64,000 nt of DNA from contig NZ_JACOFZ010000001.1 in NCBI RefSeq assembly GCF_014284155.1, positions 1,506,545-1,570,544 of the forward strand, read 5' to 3'. The translations under genes and the position numbers were made by a program. Below, piece after piece: positions 26,269 to 34,435 of this stretch. The stretch's first letter is position 1. Each line of letters opens with the position of its first letter. The DNA is from Affinundibacterium nitidum. Its GTDB lineage: Bacteria > Pseudomonadota > Gammaproteobacteria > Burkholderiales > Burkholderiaceae_D. The notes below the pieces were generated by a model, which saw only the letters and a program-made list of their open reading frames with translations, did not search any database and was not told the origin of the DNA.

Positions 26269-27300
26269 TTAGCTCAAGTCTGCGTGCCAACTATCGGGCT
26301 CGAATCGCGCTGTTTGGTTGCTTTCATGACGAAACAAAGAGATCGCACGATACACAATTTTGCGCGCACGGTTAATACTACCGAGCGGGCGATGTGCAGG
26401 CAAAGCGTGCCAAGGCGAAAATGAGAGATTATCGCCATAGGCACGTTGTGCTTCTGAGTCAAACTCCTGACGCAAAATCTTGATGCGAGCCACGGCCTGA
26501 AACGGTGAGACTGTCTCATCCCATAGTACACCTGGGTCTTCAATCGGCATCGCTTCTTTATCGACTTGGAACTGCACGCAGAAGTCGAACACCATATCGT
26601 TTTGTTTAAGATCCCGTACCAAGCGTTCTCGCAAAAAATCATCACTGGGTTTATCAGGCATAGCCTCTTGCCGAGGCAGATGCGGACGCGCAGAATACTT
26701 CACAGCACGGTCGCCAAATAAATACGGTGTTGCGCTGAAAAATTGGGTTTGGAGTAGATTGGAAAACGGCTTCATCGCACTGCGTAAATTTTTCAAGATG
26801 CGCCAATGACTCAAGAAAAACCACGCTTTCACCAATACATTACTGCCCATCGCCTTGATCATGGCATCAAACTCCGCCACATCCTTAGTCACGAACACTG
26901 GTGTGCTAATTAATACAAAATCATGGGTCGCTGCACTCTTGGCCTCTTCTAAAATTTTCTCGCCATGTACCCCCATCAACTTGATCGCCATGCCACGAAT
27001 ATCGCCGTTAATATCAGGACTGATCGCGCTATCTTGGTTCGAGTAACGAACCCAAGCTTGATAGGTCTTAGGCTCGCGAAAAAGGCCTATACGCAAATGA
27101 GGCGGCAGGTCAGCCAAGACCGTGAACTCCGCTTTCACCAGGCCATGCATTTTGGCGTGTGCATCCCGCCGCATATTGCGTTTAGGGTTGTCGTGCGTGA
27201 TCCTTTGCTTAAGGCGCGTAACTAGATCTTGAACTAATTGCTCTTCGTTGACTTCCGCGCTTTCGAAAGAAGAAACCGACGCTGTTGAAATATGAGACAT
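26269..27300 (-). CDS. Small catalase-like haem protein (y4iL-like)
   Basis: 343 residues, much shorter than true catalases (~480 or more). RRDAHAKMHGLVKAEF carries the equivalent of the distal catalytic His; HDFVLISTPVFVTKD aligns with the catalase GNNTPVFF region but lacks the distal Asn. The C-terminal FSPWHALPAHRPLGSINRAR resembles the haem-side region of the y4iL-like branch; no classical proximal Tyr motif RxxSYxDT is seen. Known: members of this branch are often peroxidase- or allene-oxide-synthase-like, not efficient catalases. ATG 27300 is chosen; longer frames upstream are low-complexity and AT-rich. Function is best stated as catalase-fold haem protein. Confidence 0.82.
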   Translation of the reverse strand: MSHISTASVSSFESAEVNEEQLVQDLVTRLKQRITHDNPKRNMRRDAHAKMHGLVKAEFTVLADLPPHLRIGLFREPKTYQAWVRYSNQDSAISPDINGDIRGMAIKLMGVHGEKILEEAKSAATHDFVLISTPVFVTKDVAEFDAMIKAMGSNVLVKAWFFLSHWRILKNLRSAMKPFSNLLQTQFFSATPYLFGDRAVKYSARPHLPRQEAMPDKPSDDFLRERLVRDLKQNDMVFDFCVQFQVDKEAMPIEDPGVLWDETVSPFQAVARIKILRQEFDSEAQRAYGDNLSFSPWHALPAHRPLGSINRARKIVYRAISLFRHESNQTARFEPDSWHADLS

Positions 27301-27367
27301 GCCTAGCCCGTTCAAAAATTCACAAAAATAATTACTTAAAATACATAACAAAATAAAATGTGTATAA

Positions 27368-27397
27368 ATTATAGTGGTGTTAAATTTAAAACAACAA
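27368..27397 (-). promoter_or_regulatory. Possible promoter of the catalase-like gene
   Basis: On the minus strand a perfect TATAAT (27373-27368) lies 18 bp from TTGTTG (27397-27392), about 70 bp before the start codon. The surrounding 27300-27480 is clearly more AT-rich than the rest of the window; apart from this promoter nothing else was recognised there. Confidence 0.4.
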
Positions 27398-27487
27398 GGC
27401 AGCCGACAATTTAAAGGCGCAAATTTGAATTGAAAGTTAACAAACTGCCGATATAACAACAACTTCGTAACAAATCCTCACCAGCTT

Positions 27488-27530
27488 CTCCACAATTTCT
27501 CCATCATCAGAAAATATACTTTCATATAAT
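27488..27530 (+). promoter_or_regulatory. BaeR-like direct-repeat box (site C) with TATAAT promoter
   Basis: CTCCACAATTTCTCCATCAT (27488-27507): two CTCCA units 11 bp apart, closely matching sites A and B. A perfect TATAAT follows at 27525-27530. The hexamer 17 bp upstream of it (CATCAT) is a poor -35 and overlaps the end of the box, the arrangement expected for an activator-dependent promoter. The CocE-type gene starts 54 bp further on. Confidence 0.6.
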
Positions 27531-27583
27531 CAAGCTCGTTTGCATCCATCTTAACTTTCTTACCCATCTAACTGCTCCATACC

Positions 27584-29422
27584 ATGACTGATAGCACGCA
27601 TTGCACACGCCGTATGTTTTCTCGCGTACACATGTCCAACTCGCGCAAAGCGCCACATGTGCTCTGGACTTTGCTACTGGGTTTATGGGTCGCATTCTTT
27701 TTTGCGGCCCCACTGACCTCGCAGTCTAAGCAAGCGACACCTGCAACAGTCATCGAAATCGGCGAAGAATACGAGCTCAACAACAAGCTGTTTTTTCACA
27801 CGTCCGATGGCACTTATCTCTCAGGCATGATGCTGCGTAAGAAGGGTTTAAACACACCCACACCAACTATCTTGCAATTCACCATTTACGCCAGACCATA
27901 CGACCGCGATTTACAAACACTGAAAGACATCGTCGACCATGGTTATATCGGCGTTATTGCCTACAGTCGCGGAAAGTATCTCAGTGAAGATGCGATTAAA
28001 CCCTACGAAACTGACGGTGCTGATGCGCGCACTGTGATCGATTGGATCAGCAAACAGCCTTGGTCTGATGGTCAAGTTGGTATGATGGGTGGGAGCTACA
28101 ATGGCTTCACACAATGGGCTGCGAGTAAACAACTGCATCCAGCATTAAAAACCATTATTCCAGTCGTCGCCAATCGTCCGGGAATGGGGCTGCCGATGGA
28201 GAACAATGTCTTCATCAATCCTAATTACCAATGGGCTTTCTACGTCGGTAATAATCGACTGCTCGACAATAAGACCAATGATGATCGCCAACGTTTCCGT
28301 AACATGCAATTTAACTGGTGGTATTCGGGACGGCCTTATCGCGAGATAGACCAAGTCGATGGCACGCCGAATCCTTGGCTACAAACTTGGTTGCAACATC
28401 CTAGCTATGATCGCTATTGGCAAGAGATGGCGCCCTACGACAAAGAGTTCGCTCAGATTACCATTCCCGTTTTGACAATCGATGGTTATTACAACGACTC
28501 GCAAGTCTCTAGTCTCGACTATTTGCGCCAACATCTGCAACATTATCCACAAGCCGAGCACTATCTCGTGATTGGCCCCTATGGCCACTTTGGCGCGCAA
28601 CGTGGTGGTGAAGCGAGCTTAAACGAATTGAAGATTGATCCTGCAGGGCTGTTCGACATTAACGCACTGAGCTTCGCTTGGATGGATTATGTACTCAAAG
28701 GTAAAGAGAAACCAGCGTTTTTAAAAGATCGCATCAACTACTTCCCCATCGGCGAAAGCCAGTGGCGACATGCGCCTTCGCTCTCTGCAATGAGCGACCA
28801 AACAATGCGTCTGTATTTAACACCCGATGCGAAACACGGGCAGCACCGTCTCATGTCAACAGTGAAAAATCAAAGAAATTACGTAAAGCAGATCGTCGAT
28901 TTTGCGGATCGGAAAATTAGCAATAACGACTACTACCCCTACCCTATCGTGCGCAAAAATATTGACAGTAGCAATGGCTACATTTTTGTGAGCGATGCCT
29001 TAGCAGAAGACGTTCTACTCAACGGTGCATTCAGCGGCGAGCTCATCGCCAGCATCAACAAGCGCGATTTCGATTTCGGCGTAACAATGTATGAACTGAC
29101 GCCAGAAGGAGATTATTTCCACCTTGGGTACGTCATCAATCGCGCTAGCTATCTGCATGACCCGAGTCAACGTCAATTACTGAAGCCTAATGAAGTGACT
29201 CGCCTACCAGTGACACAAACCAAATTGATCAGCAAACGCCTACAAAAAGGCAGTCGTATCGTGGTCTACCTGAACGTCAACAAGAACGCCTTTTCACAAC
29301 TTAATTATGGGACAGGTAAAGATGTGAGCGACGAAAACATACGCGATGCAAAACAGAAGTTAATCGTGAAATGGTTTGCGGGGAGTTATATCGATCTTCC
29401 GCTCAAGCGAATTATTCCTTGA
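27584..29422 (+). CDS. CocE/NonD-type alpha/beta hydrolase (X-Pro dipeptidyl-peptidase-like), exported
   Basis: 612 residues. A hydrophobic segment near residues 26-46 (LWTLLLGLWVAFFFAAPL) is a signal peptide or anchor. The hydrolase domain has MGGSYNGFTQ with nucleophile Ser about residue 170, an Asp candidate in TIDGYYND and a His candidate in IGPYGHFGAQRGG. The C-terminal part (about 420-612, with EDVLLNGAFSGELIAS and SRIVVYLNVNKNAF) is the jelly-roll domain usual in CocE/NonD. Family substrates range from cocaine to acyl esters and X-Pro peptides; the substrate here is unknown. The start is uncertain: ATG 27584 is given, ATG 27632 fits the signal peptide equally well, and neither has a clear Shine-Dalgarno. 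Site C suggests BaeR control. Confidence 0.87.
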   Translation: MTDSTHCTRRMFSRVHMSNSRKAPHVLWTLLLGLWVAFFFAAPLTSQSKQATPATVIEIGEEYELNNKLFFHTSDGTYLSGMMLRKKGLNTPTPTILQFTIYARPYDRDLQTLKDIVDHGYIGVIAYSRGKYLSEDAIKPYETDGADARTVIDWISKQPWSDGQVGMMGGSYNGFTQWAASKQLHPALKTIIPVVANRPGMGLPMENNVFINPNYQWAFYVGNNRLLDNKTNDDRQRFRNMQFNWWYSGRPYREIDQVDGTPNPWLQTWLQHPSYDRYWQEMAPYDKEFAQITIPVLTIDGYYNDSQVSSLDYLRQHLQHYPQAEHYLVIGPYGHFGAQRGGEASLNELKIDPAGLFDINALSFAWMDYVLKGKEKPAFLKDRINYFPIGESQWRHAPSLSAMSDQTMRLYLTPDAKHGQHRLMSTVKNQRNYVKQIVDFADRKISNNDYYPYPIVRKNIDSSNGYIFVSDALAEDVLLNGAFSGELIASINKRDFDFGVTMYELTPEGDYFHLGYVINRASYLHDPSQRQLLKPNEVTRLPVTQTKLISKRLQKGSRIVVYLNVNKNAFSQLNYGTGKDVSDENIRDAKQKLIVKWFAGSYIDLPLKRIIP

Positions 29423-29462
29423 AAATCTGCGATTCTCGAGACTTGCAAACGACTCGCAATCC

Positions 29463-29510
29463 GCTCGAAAGAAAGGCTCAATCTGCGAAGATTGAGCCTT
29501 TCTTTCGAGC
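29463..29510. terminator. Perfect 22-bp hairpin with GCGA loop between convergent genes
   Basis: Arms 29463-29484 and 29489-29510 are exactly complementary over 22 bp, closed by the GNRA-type tetraloop GCGA. Inside the arms are GAAAGGCTCAAT and its complement ATTGAGCCTTTC. It lies between the convergent CocE-type and phhA genes and can act in both directions; a T-rich 3' arm end replaces the usual T-run. Confidence 0.8.
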
Positions 29511-29542
29511 GAAACTAGGAAGCCTAACCCTAAGAAAAACGC

Positions 29543-30430
29543 TTAATGAGGCGCGGGCAGTAATTCCACTTCATCAGGCAATAAAGTATTCGCAGGAAGT
29601 ACATCCATGTGTTTTAACTTCTCATACAGTGGCGTAAAGTCCGGCGCTGTGCCGTCGAATAATTGTTGGAAACTATCGATGACGAAGTAAGTCTCTTGAT
29701 AGGAATCGATCTTGTACAAGGTACGTAAACAACGTTCGACATCGAGGCGGATATGGCGTGATTTGGTGCCTGGCGTTAAACAGTATTCCACTTCACCACC
29801 AGACGACAAAATACCTGCACCATAGATGCGTACGCCTTCCGGGGTATTGATCAAACCGAATTCGACGGTATACCAATACAAGCGTGCCAATTCGTCCAAA
29901 CCACCCAATTTCATGGCTTTCAAACCACCTTGACCATAACGTTGAATGTAGTCAGCGAACACAGGGTTGAACAACAAAGGTACGTGACCAAAGAAATCGT
30001 GGAAGACATCAGGTTCAACTATGTAATTGAATTCTTCAGGCTTACGCAGCCATACGGTCACAGGAAAACGACGGTTCGCGAGGTGATCGAAGAAAGTTAA
30101 TTCTGGAATCAAACCAGGTACCGCAACGATAGTCCAGCCTGTGGCTTCGAACAATTCTTTTGACGTCTTTTCAAAAACCGGAATACCATCAGCCGCATCC
30201 ATTTTCTCCAAAGCGTCAATAAACACTTGGCAGGCGCGGCCTGGCAACAAAGCGAGCTGACGTTGATATAGCTTACGCCACAATTCATGCTCTTCTTCCG
30301 TGTAGGCATGCCAATCTTGTTGCACTACGTAATGCGCATCCATGTGCTCGTAATTGCCGCGCAGTGCTGCGCCATTTGATTTAGTCGCAACAGTTGCGAG
30401 AAAATCTTCATTCGAAACTGAGGTATCCAT
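29543..30430 (-). CDS. phhA: Phenylalanine 4-hydroxylase
   Basis: Converts phenylalanine to tyrosine using pterin and a non-haem iron. 295 residues, the usual monomeric bacterial size. The iron ligands are visible in EPDVFHDFFGHVPLL (two His) and the Glu in YWYTVEFGLI; the preceding IPELTFFDHLANRRFPVTVWLR is family-typical. The start ATG has GGGAGACAAAA just upstream, a strong ribosome-binding site. It lies downstream of hppD on the same strand with a 70-bp gap, forming a phenylalanine/tyrosine degradation unit; a separate pterin dehydratase gene is not visible nearby. Confidence 0.96.
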   Translation of the reverse strand: MDTSVSNEDFLATVATKSNGAALRGNYEHMDAHYVVQQDWHAYTEEEHELWRKLYQRQLALLPGRACQVFIDALEKMDAADGIPVFEKTSKELFEATGWTIVAVPGLIPELTFFDHLANRRFPVTVWLRKPEEFNYIVEPDVFHDFFGHVPLLFNPVFADYIQRYGQGGLKAMKLGGLDELARLYWYTVEFGLINTPEGVRIYGAGILSSGGEVEYCLTPGTKSRHIRLDVERCLRTLYKIDSYQETYFVIDSFQQLFDGTAPDFTPLYEKLKHMDVLPANTLLPDEVELLPAPH

Positions 30431-30500
30431 TTTTGTCTCCCAAAAAAGCCAACACTTGTGATGTCAGCTTTCCTTTTCTGTGCCCTTGTCGCGATGGCGA

Positions 30501-31619
30501 CTAGGCGGTTGTTTTAGTTTCGTCTTTCAACACACCACGACGAATCTGATCCAACTCAATCGATTCAAACAAAGCACGGAAGTTACCTTCACCAAAACCT
30601 TGGTCACCTTTGCGTTGAATGATTTCGAAGAAGATAGGACCGATGACTGTCGTTGTGAAAATCTGCAACAACAATTCGCGTGTCGTTTCTGTGCTCTTAC
30701 CATCAATCAAAACACGCAATTTACGCAATGCTTCGACGTCTTCGCCATGACCTGGCAAACGACGGTCAACCAAATCGTAGTAAGTATCGATCGTATCTTG
30801 GAAAGACACGCCAGCAACTTTCATGTCGGCCACTGTTTTGTAGACATCGTCTGTCCCCATGGCGATGTGCTGAACACCTTCGCCATGATACAGATCTAAG
30901 TATTCAGAGATTTGAGATTTATCATCTGAAGATTCATTAATTGGAATGCGGATTTTGCCGCAAGGGGAAGTCATCGCTTTGGATTTCAAACCCGTCAATT
31001 TGCCAGCGATATCGAAATAACGAATTTCGCGGAAATTGAACAGTGTTTCGTAGAAATCAGACCACTCAGCCATGCGACCACGGTGGACGTTATGTGTGAG
31101 GTGGTCAATGTACGTCAAGCCGTGACCCACTGGATTTGGATCAACGCCAGGGATAGCCACAAAGTCGGCGTCATAAATACTAATGTTGCCGATCGCACCT
31201 TTTTCGGCGCCATCTTTACCCTGCCAACGATCAACGAAGTAGATCAAGGAATCACCAATGCCTTTAATCGCAGGAATATTCAATTCCATTGGGCCCGTTT
31301 GGTTATCAAAACCCCATGCGCCTAATTCCAAAGCGCGTTTGTAGGCAAAATTAGCATCCTTGACGCGAATCGCAAAAGCACACACGGAAGGACCATGTTT
31401 GCGCGCAAAACGTTGGGCGAAAGAATTTGGTTCGGCATTGATGATGAAGTTGACGTCACCTTGACGATACAGAGTCACATTCTTGGTGCGATGTTTAGCG
31501 ATCGCAGTAAAACCCATTTCAATAAACAGTTTTTCGAGTTCTTTTGGTTCTGGTGCAGCGTATTCGATAAATTCGAAACCATCTGTACCCATCGGGTTTT
31601 CCCAAGTTTGAAAGCTCAT
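30501..31619 (-). CDS. hppD: 4-hydroxyphenylpyruvate dioxygenase
   Basis: Converts 4-hydroxyphenylpyruvate to homogentisate. 372 residues. N-terminal VOC domain with MGTDGFEFIEYAAPEP, and C-terminal catalytic domain with iron ligands in YIDHLTHNVHRG (His), GEGVQHIAMGTDD (His) and IFFEIIQRKGDQGFGEGNF (Glu), the last with the substrate-gating C-terminal helix. ATG 31619 is chosen because GGAG lies six bases before it; upstream in-frame codons to 31694 are not conserved in style. First gene of the unit with phhA; divergent from an Lrp-type regulator across 204 bp, which suggests that regulator controls it. Confidence 0.96.
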   Translation of the reverse strand: MSFQTWENPMGTDGFEFIEYAAPEPKELEKLFIEMGFTAIAKHRTKNVTLYRQGDVNFIINAEPNSFAQRFARKHGPSVCAFAIRVKDANFAYKRALELGAWGFDNQTGPMELNIPAIKGIGDSLIYFVDRWQGKDGAEKGAIGNISIYDADFVAIPGVDPNPVGHGLTYIDHLTHNVHRGRMAEWSDFYETLFNFREIRYFDIAGKLTGLKSKAMTSPCGKIRIPINESSDDKSQISEYLDLYHGEGVQHIAMGTDDVYKTVADMKVAGVSFQDTIDTYYDLVDRRLPGHGEDVEALRKLRVLIDGKSTETTRELLLQIFTTTVIGPIFFEIIQRKGDQGFGEGNFRALFESIELDQIRRGVLKDETKTTA

Positions 31620-31823
31620 TATCATCTCCGTTAAAAAATATACCTCAGCGCTGTTATCACTCTTTGCCAAGGATCGAATACCTGAGCAAATCATTCAAGC
31701 GAGTTTGCGCTAAATCAAACAGCAAGTATAAAGCCTGCATTACGCCATAAAATTCCAAAATTGCGCACACAATCGAATATTTGAGCAATAATATTGCCAA
31801 ATTAATCGAAAATGGAGCATTTA

Positions 31824-32324
31824 ATGACTCAGATCGAACTCGATAAGATTGATCGCAAAATTTTAGCGATCTTGCAAGCCGATGGTCGACTTACTAATCA
31901 AGAGGTGGCGGAACGCGTCAATCTCTCGCCATCCCCATGTCTGCGCCGCATTAAAAGATTAGAAGACGCGGGCGTGATCCGCAAGTATGTGGCTTTAATT
32001 GAAGCGGAAAAGATTGGACTCGGTTTGCTAGCCTACATTAATGTGCGACTAGACAAACATACAGACACTCCGGCGAAGGGAAATTCGCGCTCACCACGCA
32101 TCGACTTCGCAGCCTCCGTTGAGCAATGGCCTGAAGTGGTCGCGTGCTATGCGATGACAGGTGAAATGGATTATCTGCTGCGAGTACGCGTGGAAGACAT
32201 GAATCACTTCTCGCGCTTTATGATGGAAACTCTACTCAAACATTCCGCCGTTCTTGATGTTAAGTCGAGTTTCGCTTTACAAGAAATTAAAGATACGACG
32301 GCTCTACCATTGAGTGGTATTTGA
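31824..32324 (+). CDS. Lrp/AsnC-family transcriptional regulator
   Basis: 166 residues: N-terminal helix-turn-helix (about 3-60: LDKIDRKILAILQADGRLTN, VNLSPSPCLRRIKRLEDAGVI) and C-terminal ligand-binding RAM domain (about 65-155) with VACYAMTGEMDYLLRV. The NLSPSPCLRR recognition helix is the classic Lrp form. ATG 31824 is chosen because TGGAG lies six bases before it; ATG 31812 would overlap that site. Divergent from hppD-phhA, so regulation of that operon in response to an aromatic amino acid is likely, by analogy with Lrp-type control of such pathways. This is inference from position. Confidence 0.92.
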   Translation: MTQIELDKIDRKILAILQADGRLTNQEVAERVNLSPSPCLRRIKRLEDAGVIRKYVALIEAEKIGLGLLAYINVRLDKHTDTPAKGNSRSPRIDFAASVEQWPEVVACYAMTGEMDYLLRVRVEDMNHFSRFMMETLLKHSAVLDVKSSFALQEIKDTTALPLSGI

Positions 32325-32337
32325 TTTTTTGATAGGC

Positions 32338-32371
32338 AAAAAAAGACTGCCATACAAGGCAGCCTTTTTTT
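32338..32371. terminator. Bidirectional terminator between lrp-type gene and pstS
   Basis: A-run, then CTGCC / GGCAG stem around ATACAA, then T-run; flanking A7 and T7 tracts also pair. It works for both convergent transcripts. Confidence 0.85.
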
Positions 32372-32384
32372 GAAATTACGAATC

Positions 32385-33401
32385 TTAATTCTTTGGCTCA
32401 CGCTTCAACAATTCCTCGATCGTTACACCAACTTCTGGCTCTCCACCAAAGGCTGTGCCGGTTTTTTTCACTTTGTAGTTGACCGCTGTGTGACGATAAT
32501 CTTTCATCGACAAAGGAATGTACTTTACTTGCTTCGATGCCGCTTCAGCCGCATTGAGGTAATAGTCGACAAAAGCGTGAACCTCTGGTCGCTCGTCGGC
32601 TTTGCTGTTCACATAGATAAACAGTGGGCGCGCTAGCGGTTGATAGCTCGCGTCGACGACTGTTTTAATCGATGGCAGTACTGCAGGTTTGCCTTCTTTC
32701 GCGATAATCGCAGCCGCTTTCAATTTCTTGCTATTCTCTTGAAAATACGCAAAGCCGAAATAACCCATCGCATTTGGGTCACGAGCAACAGCCTGCACAA
32801 TCACGTTATCGTCTTCTGAAGCTGTGTAATCTGCTCTACTTGCTTTTGCTTTACCGACAATTGCCTCAGTAAAATAGTCGAATGTGCCTGATTCTTTTCC
32901 TGGTCCAAATAACTTAATCGGCTCTTTTGGCCACGCGGGATTCACTTGATTCCAAGTCTTTACCACGCCTTCAGCCGCCGGCTCCCAAATTTTCTTCAGT
33001 TCCTCAACAGTTACCTTGCTCAAGAACTTATTTTTTGGATGAATCACAACCGTGATTGCGTCGAAAGCAACTGGCAGTTCCATATAGCTAATGCCATTCT
33101 TTGCACACTCTGCCATTTCCTTCTTCAGGATAGGGCGAGACGCATCGGAAATATCCGTTTCACCTTTACAAAATTTCTTAAAGCCGCCACCTGTACCTGC
33201 AATACCCACAGTCACTTTCACGCTTGGATTTTTTTCATGAAAACCATCAGCGACTGCTTCAGTAATTGGGAACACAGTACTCGATCCATCGATCTTAATA
33301 ACACTTTGTGCATGCGCCTGATTTGCATACAAATTTGTCACAGCAGCAAATAAAAACATGCTGGTAGACACGAGTAGTTTGATTTGTTTTGGAGATTTCA
33401 T
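32385..33401 (-). CDS. pstS: PstS-like periplasmic phosphate-binding protein
   Basis: 338 residues. Signal peptide ([20 protein letters not shown], ending AHA), then [15 protein letters not shown] and [21 protein letters not shown], the phosphate-binding loops of the PstS/SphX class, and [14 protein letters not shown]. Known role: delivers phosphate to PstCAB. No pstC, pstA, pstB or phoU lies nearby, so this is an orphan copy. It sits 37 bp downstream of a PilJ-type sensory-domain gene on the same strand, suggesting a sensing role or a shared transporter encoded elsewhere. No convincing Pho box was found. Confidence 0.88.
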   Translation of the reverse strand: MKSPKQIKLLVSTSMFLFAAVTNLYANQAHAQSVIKIDGSSTVFPITEAVADGFHEKNPSVKVTVGIAGTGGGFKKFCKGETDISDASRPILKKEMAECAKNGISYMELPVAFDAITVVIHPKNKFLSKVTVEELKKIWEPAAEGVVKTWNQVNPAWPKEPIKLFGPGKESGTFDYFTEAIVGKAKASRADYTASEDDNVIVQAVARDPNAMGYFGFAYFQENSKKLKAAAIIAKEGKPAVLPSIKTVVDASYQPLARPLFIYVNSKADERPEVHAFVDYYLNAAEAASKQVKYIPLSMKDYRHTAVNYKVKKTGTAFGGEPEVGVTIEELLKREPKN

Positions 33402-33438
33402 TATCGTCTTTCAATTCACAAATTGGGTCTTGCTTTTG

Positions 33439-34275
33439 TTAGCGCCGCTCAGCTAGCACTTTCGGATCCGGCGTCAAACCGTAACTCAAGCGCACCATTT
33501 CCACCATCATCTCTGCAATACGATCACTGGTTGATGAAATATTGCGCAAATCTTCTGCTTTGAAATTGGCCGCTTGTAAGGCGCGTTCATAGAAGATCCA
33601 TTGTTGCTGTACGATTTGCATACGTTCACGTAGATACTTGTCGGAACTCGTTTCTGAGGCCAACAAATTCATACCGTTCAAAAATTCAATACGAGATTGC
33701 TCTAAATCGACCTGCAAACCCTGCTTTGCCGCCATCGCTTTATCCATAGAACGTAGCAGAACAATTTTTGCCATCCGCTGTGCCAATGATGCTTGGCGCA
33801 GAGCGAGGCCAGAAATACGAGAGGAATTATCAGAGGTATCGGATTCAAGTGCGAAGGCTAAGAAGTTCATCTTAATCAAGAGATCTTCATTTACGTCATA
33901 CATCGCTGCCGCTGTTTTAGCATTTAACTTTGGCAATGCTTCAACTTGATCGTTGAGAGCAATATTGACACGATTAAACGCTTTACCTGCCTTATCTGAA
34001 CGAGTGACCGACTTTGCTAAATCTTTTTTGAACCGCTCGATTGCGAGTAAAGAATTTGCACGTTCTACTTCTGTATGACCGTTCAAAATACCCAAGGCCA
34101 TTTGCAAACTCAGTTTATAGCTGCGCTCCGATTCGAGACGGAACATACCTGCTGTCAGCAGTGGGGGCGTTACACCGCTAACACCTGGTGTCGTTGGCGG
34201 TCGGAAATCAGCACTGGCCGCGCCACCGCAGAAAAAAAGAGAAATACAAACTACTTTGAGGGTTTTACTTAACAT
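33439..34275 (-). CDS. Secreted PilJ-type (type IV pili MCP N-terminal-like) sensory-domain protein
   Basis: 278 residues from ATG 34275. Signal peptide MLSKTLKVVCISLFFCGGAA, then an all-helical domain repeated twice in style: an early copy about residues 40-130 and a second with SGLALRQASLAQRMAKIVLL about 155-250. That RQ...L.QRMAK pattern is the core of the PilJ/NarX-type four-helix sensor module, usually attached to chemoreceptors or kinases; here it is free in the periplasm with no TM or output domain. ATG 34281 or 34290 are alternative starts. It probably forms an operon with the pstS-like gene behind it. Function unknown. Confidence 0.75.
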   Translation of the reverse strand: MLSKTLKVVCISLFFCGGAASADFRPPTTPGVSGVTPPLLTAGMFRLESERSYKLSLQMALGILNGHTEVERANSLLAIERFKKDLAKSVTRSDKAGKAFNRVNIALNDQVEALPKLNAKTAAAMYDVNEDLLIKMNFLAFALESDTSDNSSRISGLALRQASLAQRMAKIVLLRSMDKAMAAKQGLQVDLEQSRIEFLNGMNLLASETSSDKYLRERMQIVQQQWIFYERALQAANFKAEDLRNISSTSDRIAEMMVEMVRLSYGLTPDPKVLAERR

Positions 34276-34435
34276 GGTCATACCAATCATCTGAGTGTGA
34301 ATATCGAAAACTTGTTGGATGAAGTAATTTCTTCAGCCGTTTTTATTTTTTCGAAATTGTAGATGACGGATATGACGACAATATTACATGTAAAAATTCA
34401 ATGACTTTTTCTGCTCAACAAGAGTTAAAGGCATA

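Noticed and set aside
32385-33401. A complete Pst phosphate transporter operon
   Set aside because: No permease or ATPase genes of that system lie within reach on either side.
34360-34380. ATGACG repeats upstream of the PilJ-type/pstS genes as a Pho box
   Set aside because: The repeat period is 9 bp, not the 11 bp of Pho boxes, and only two imperfect units are seen.
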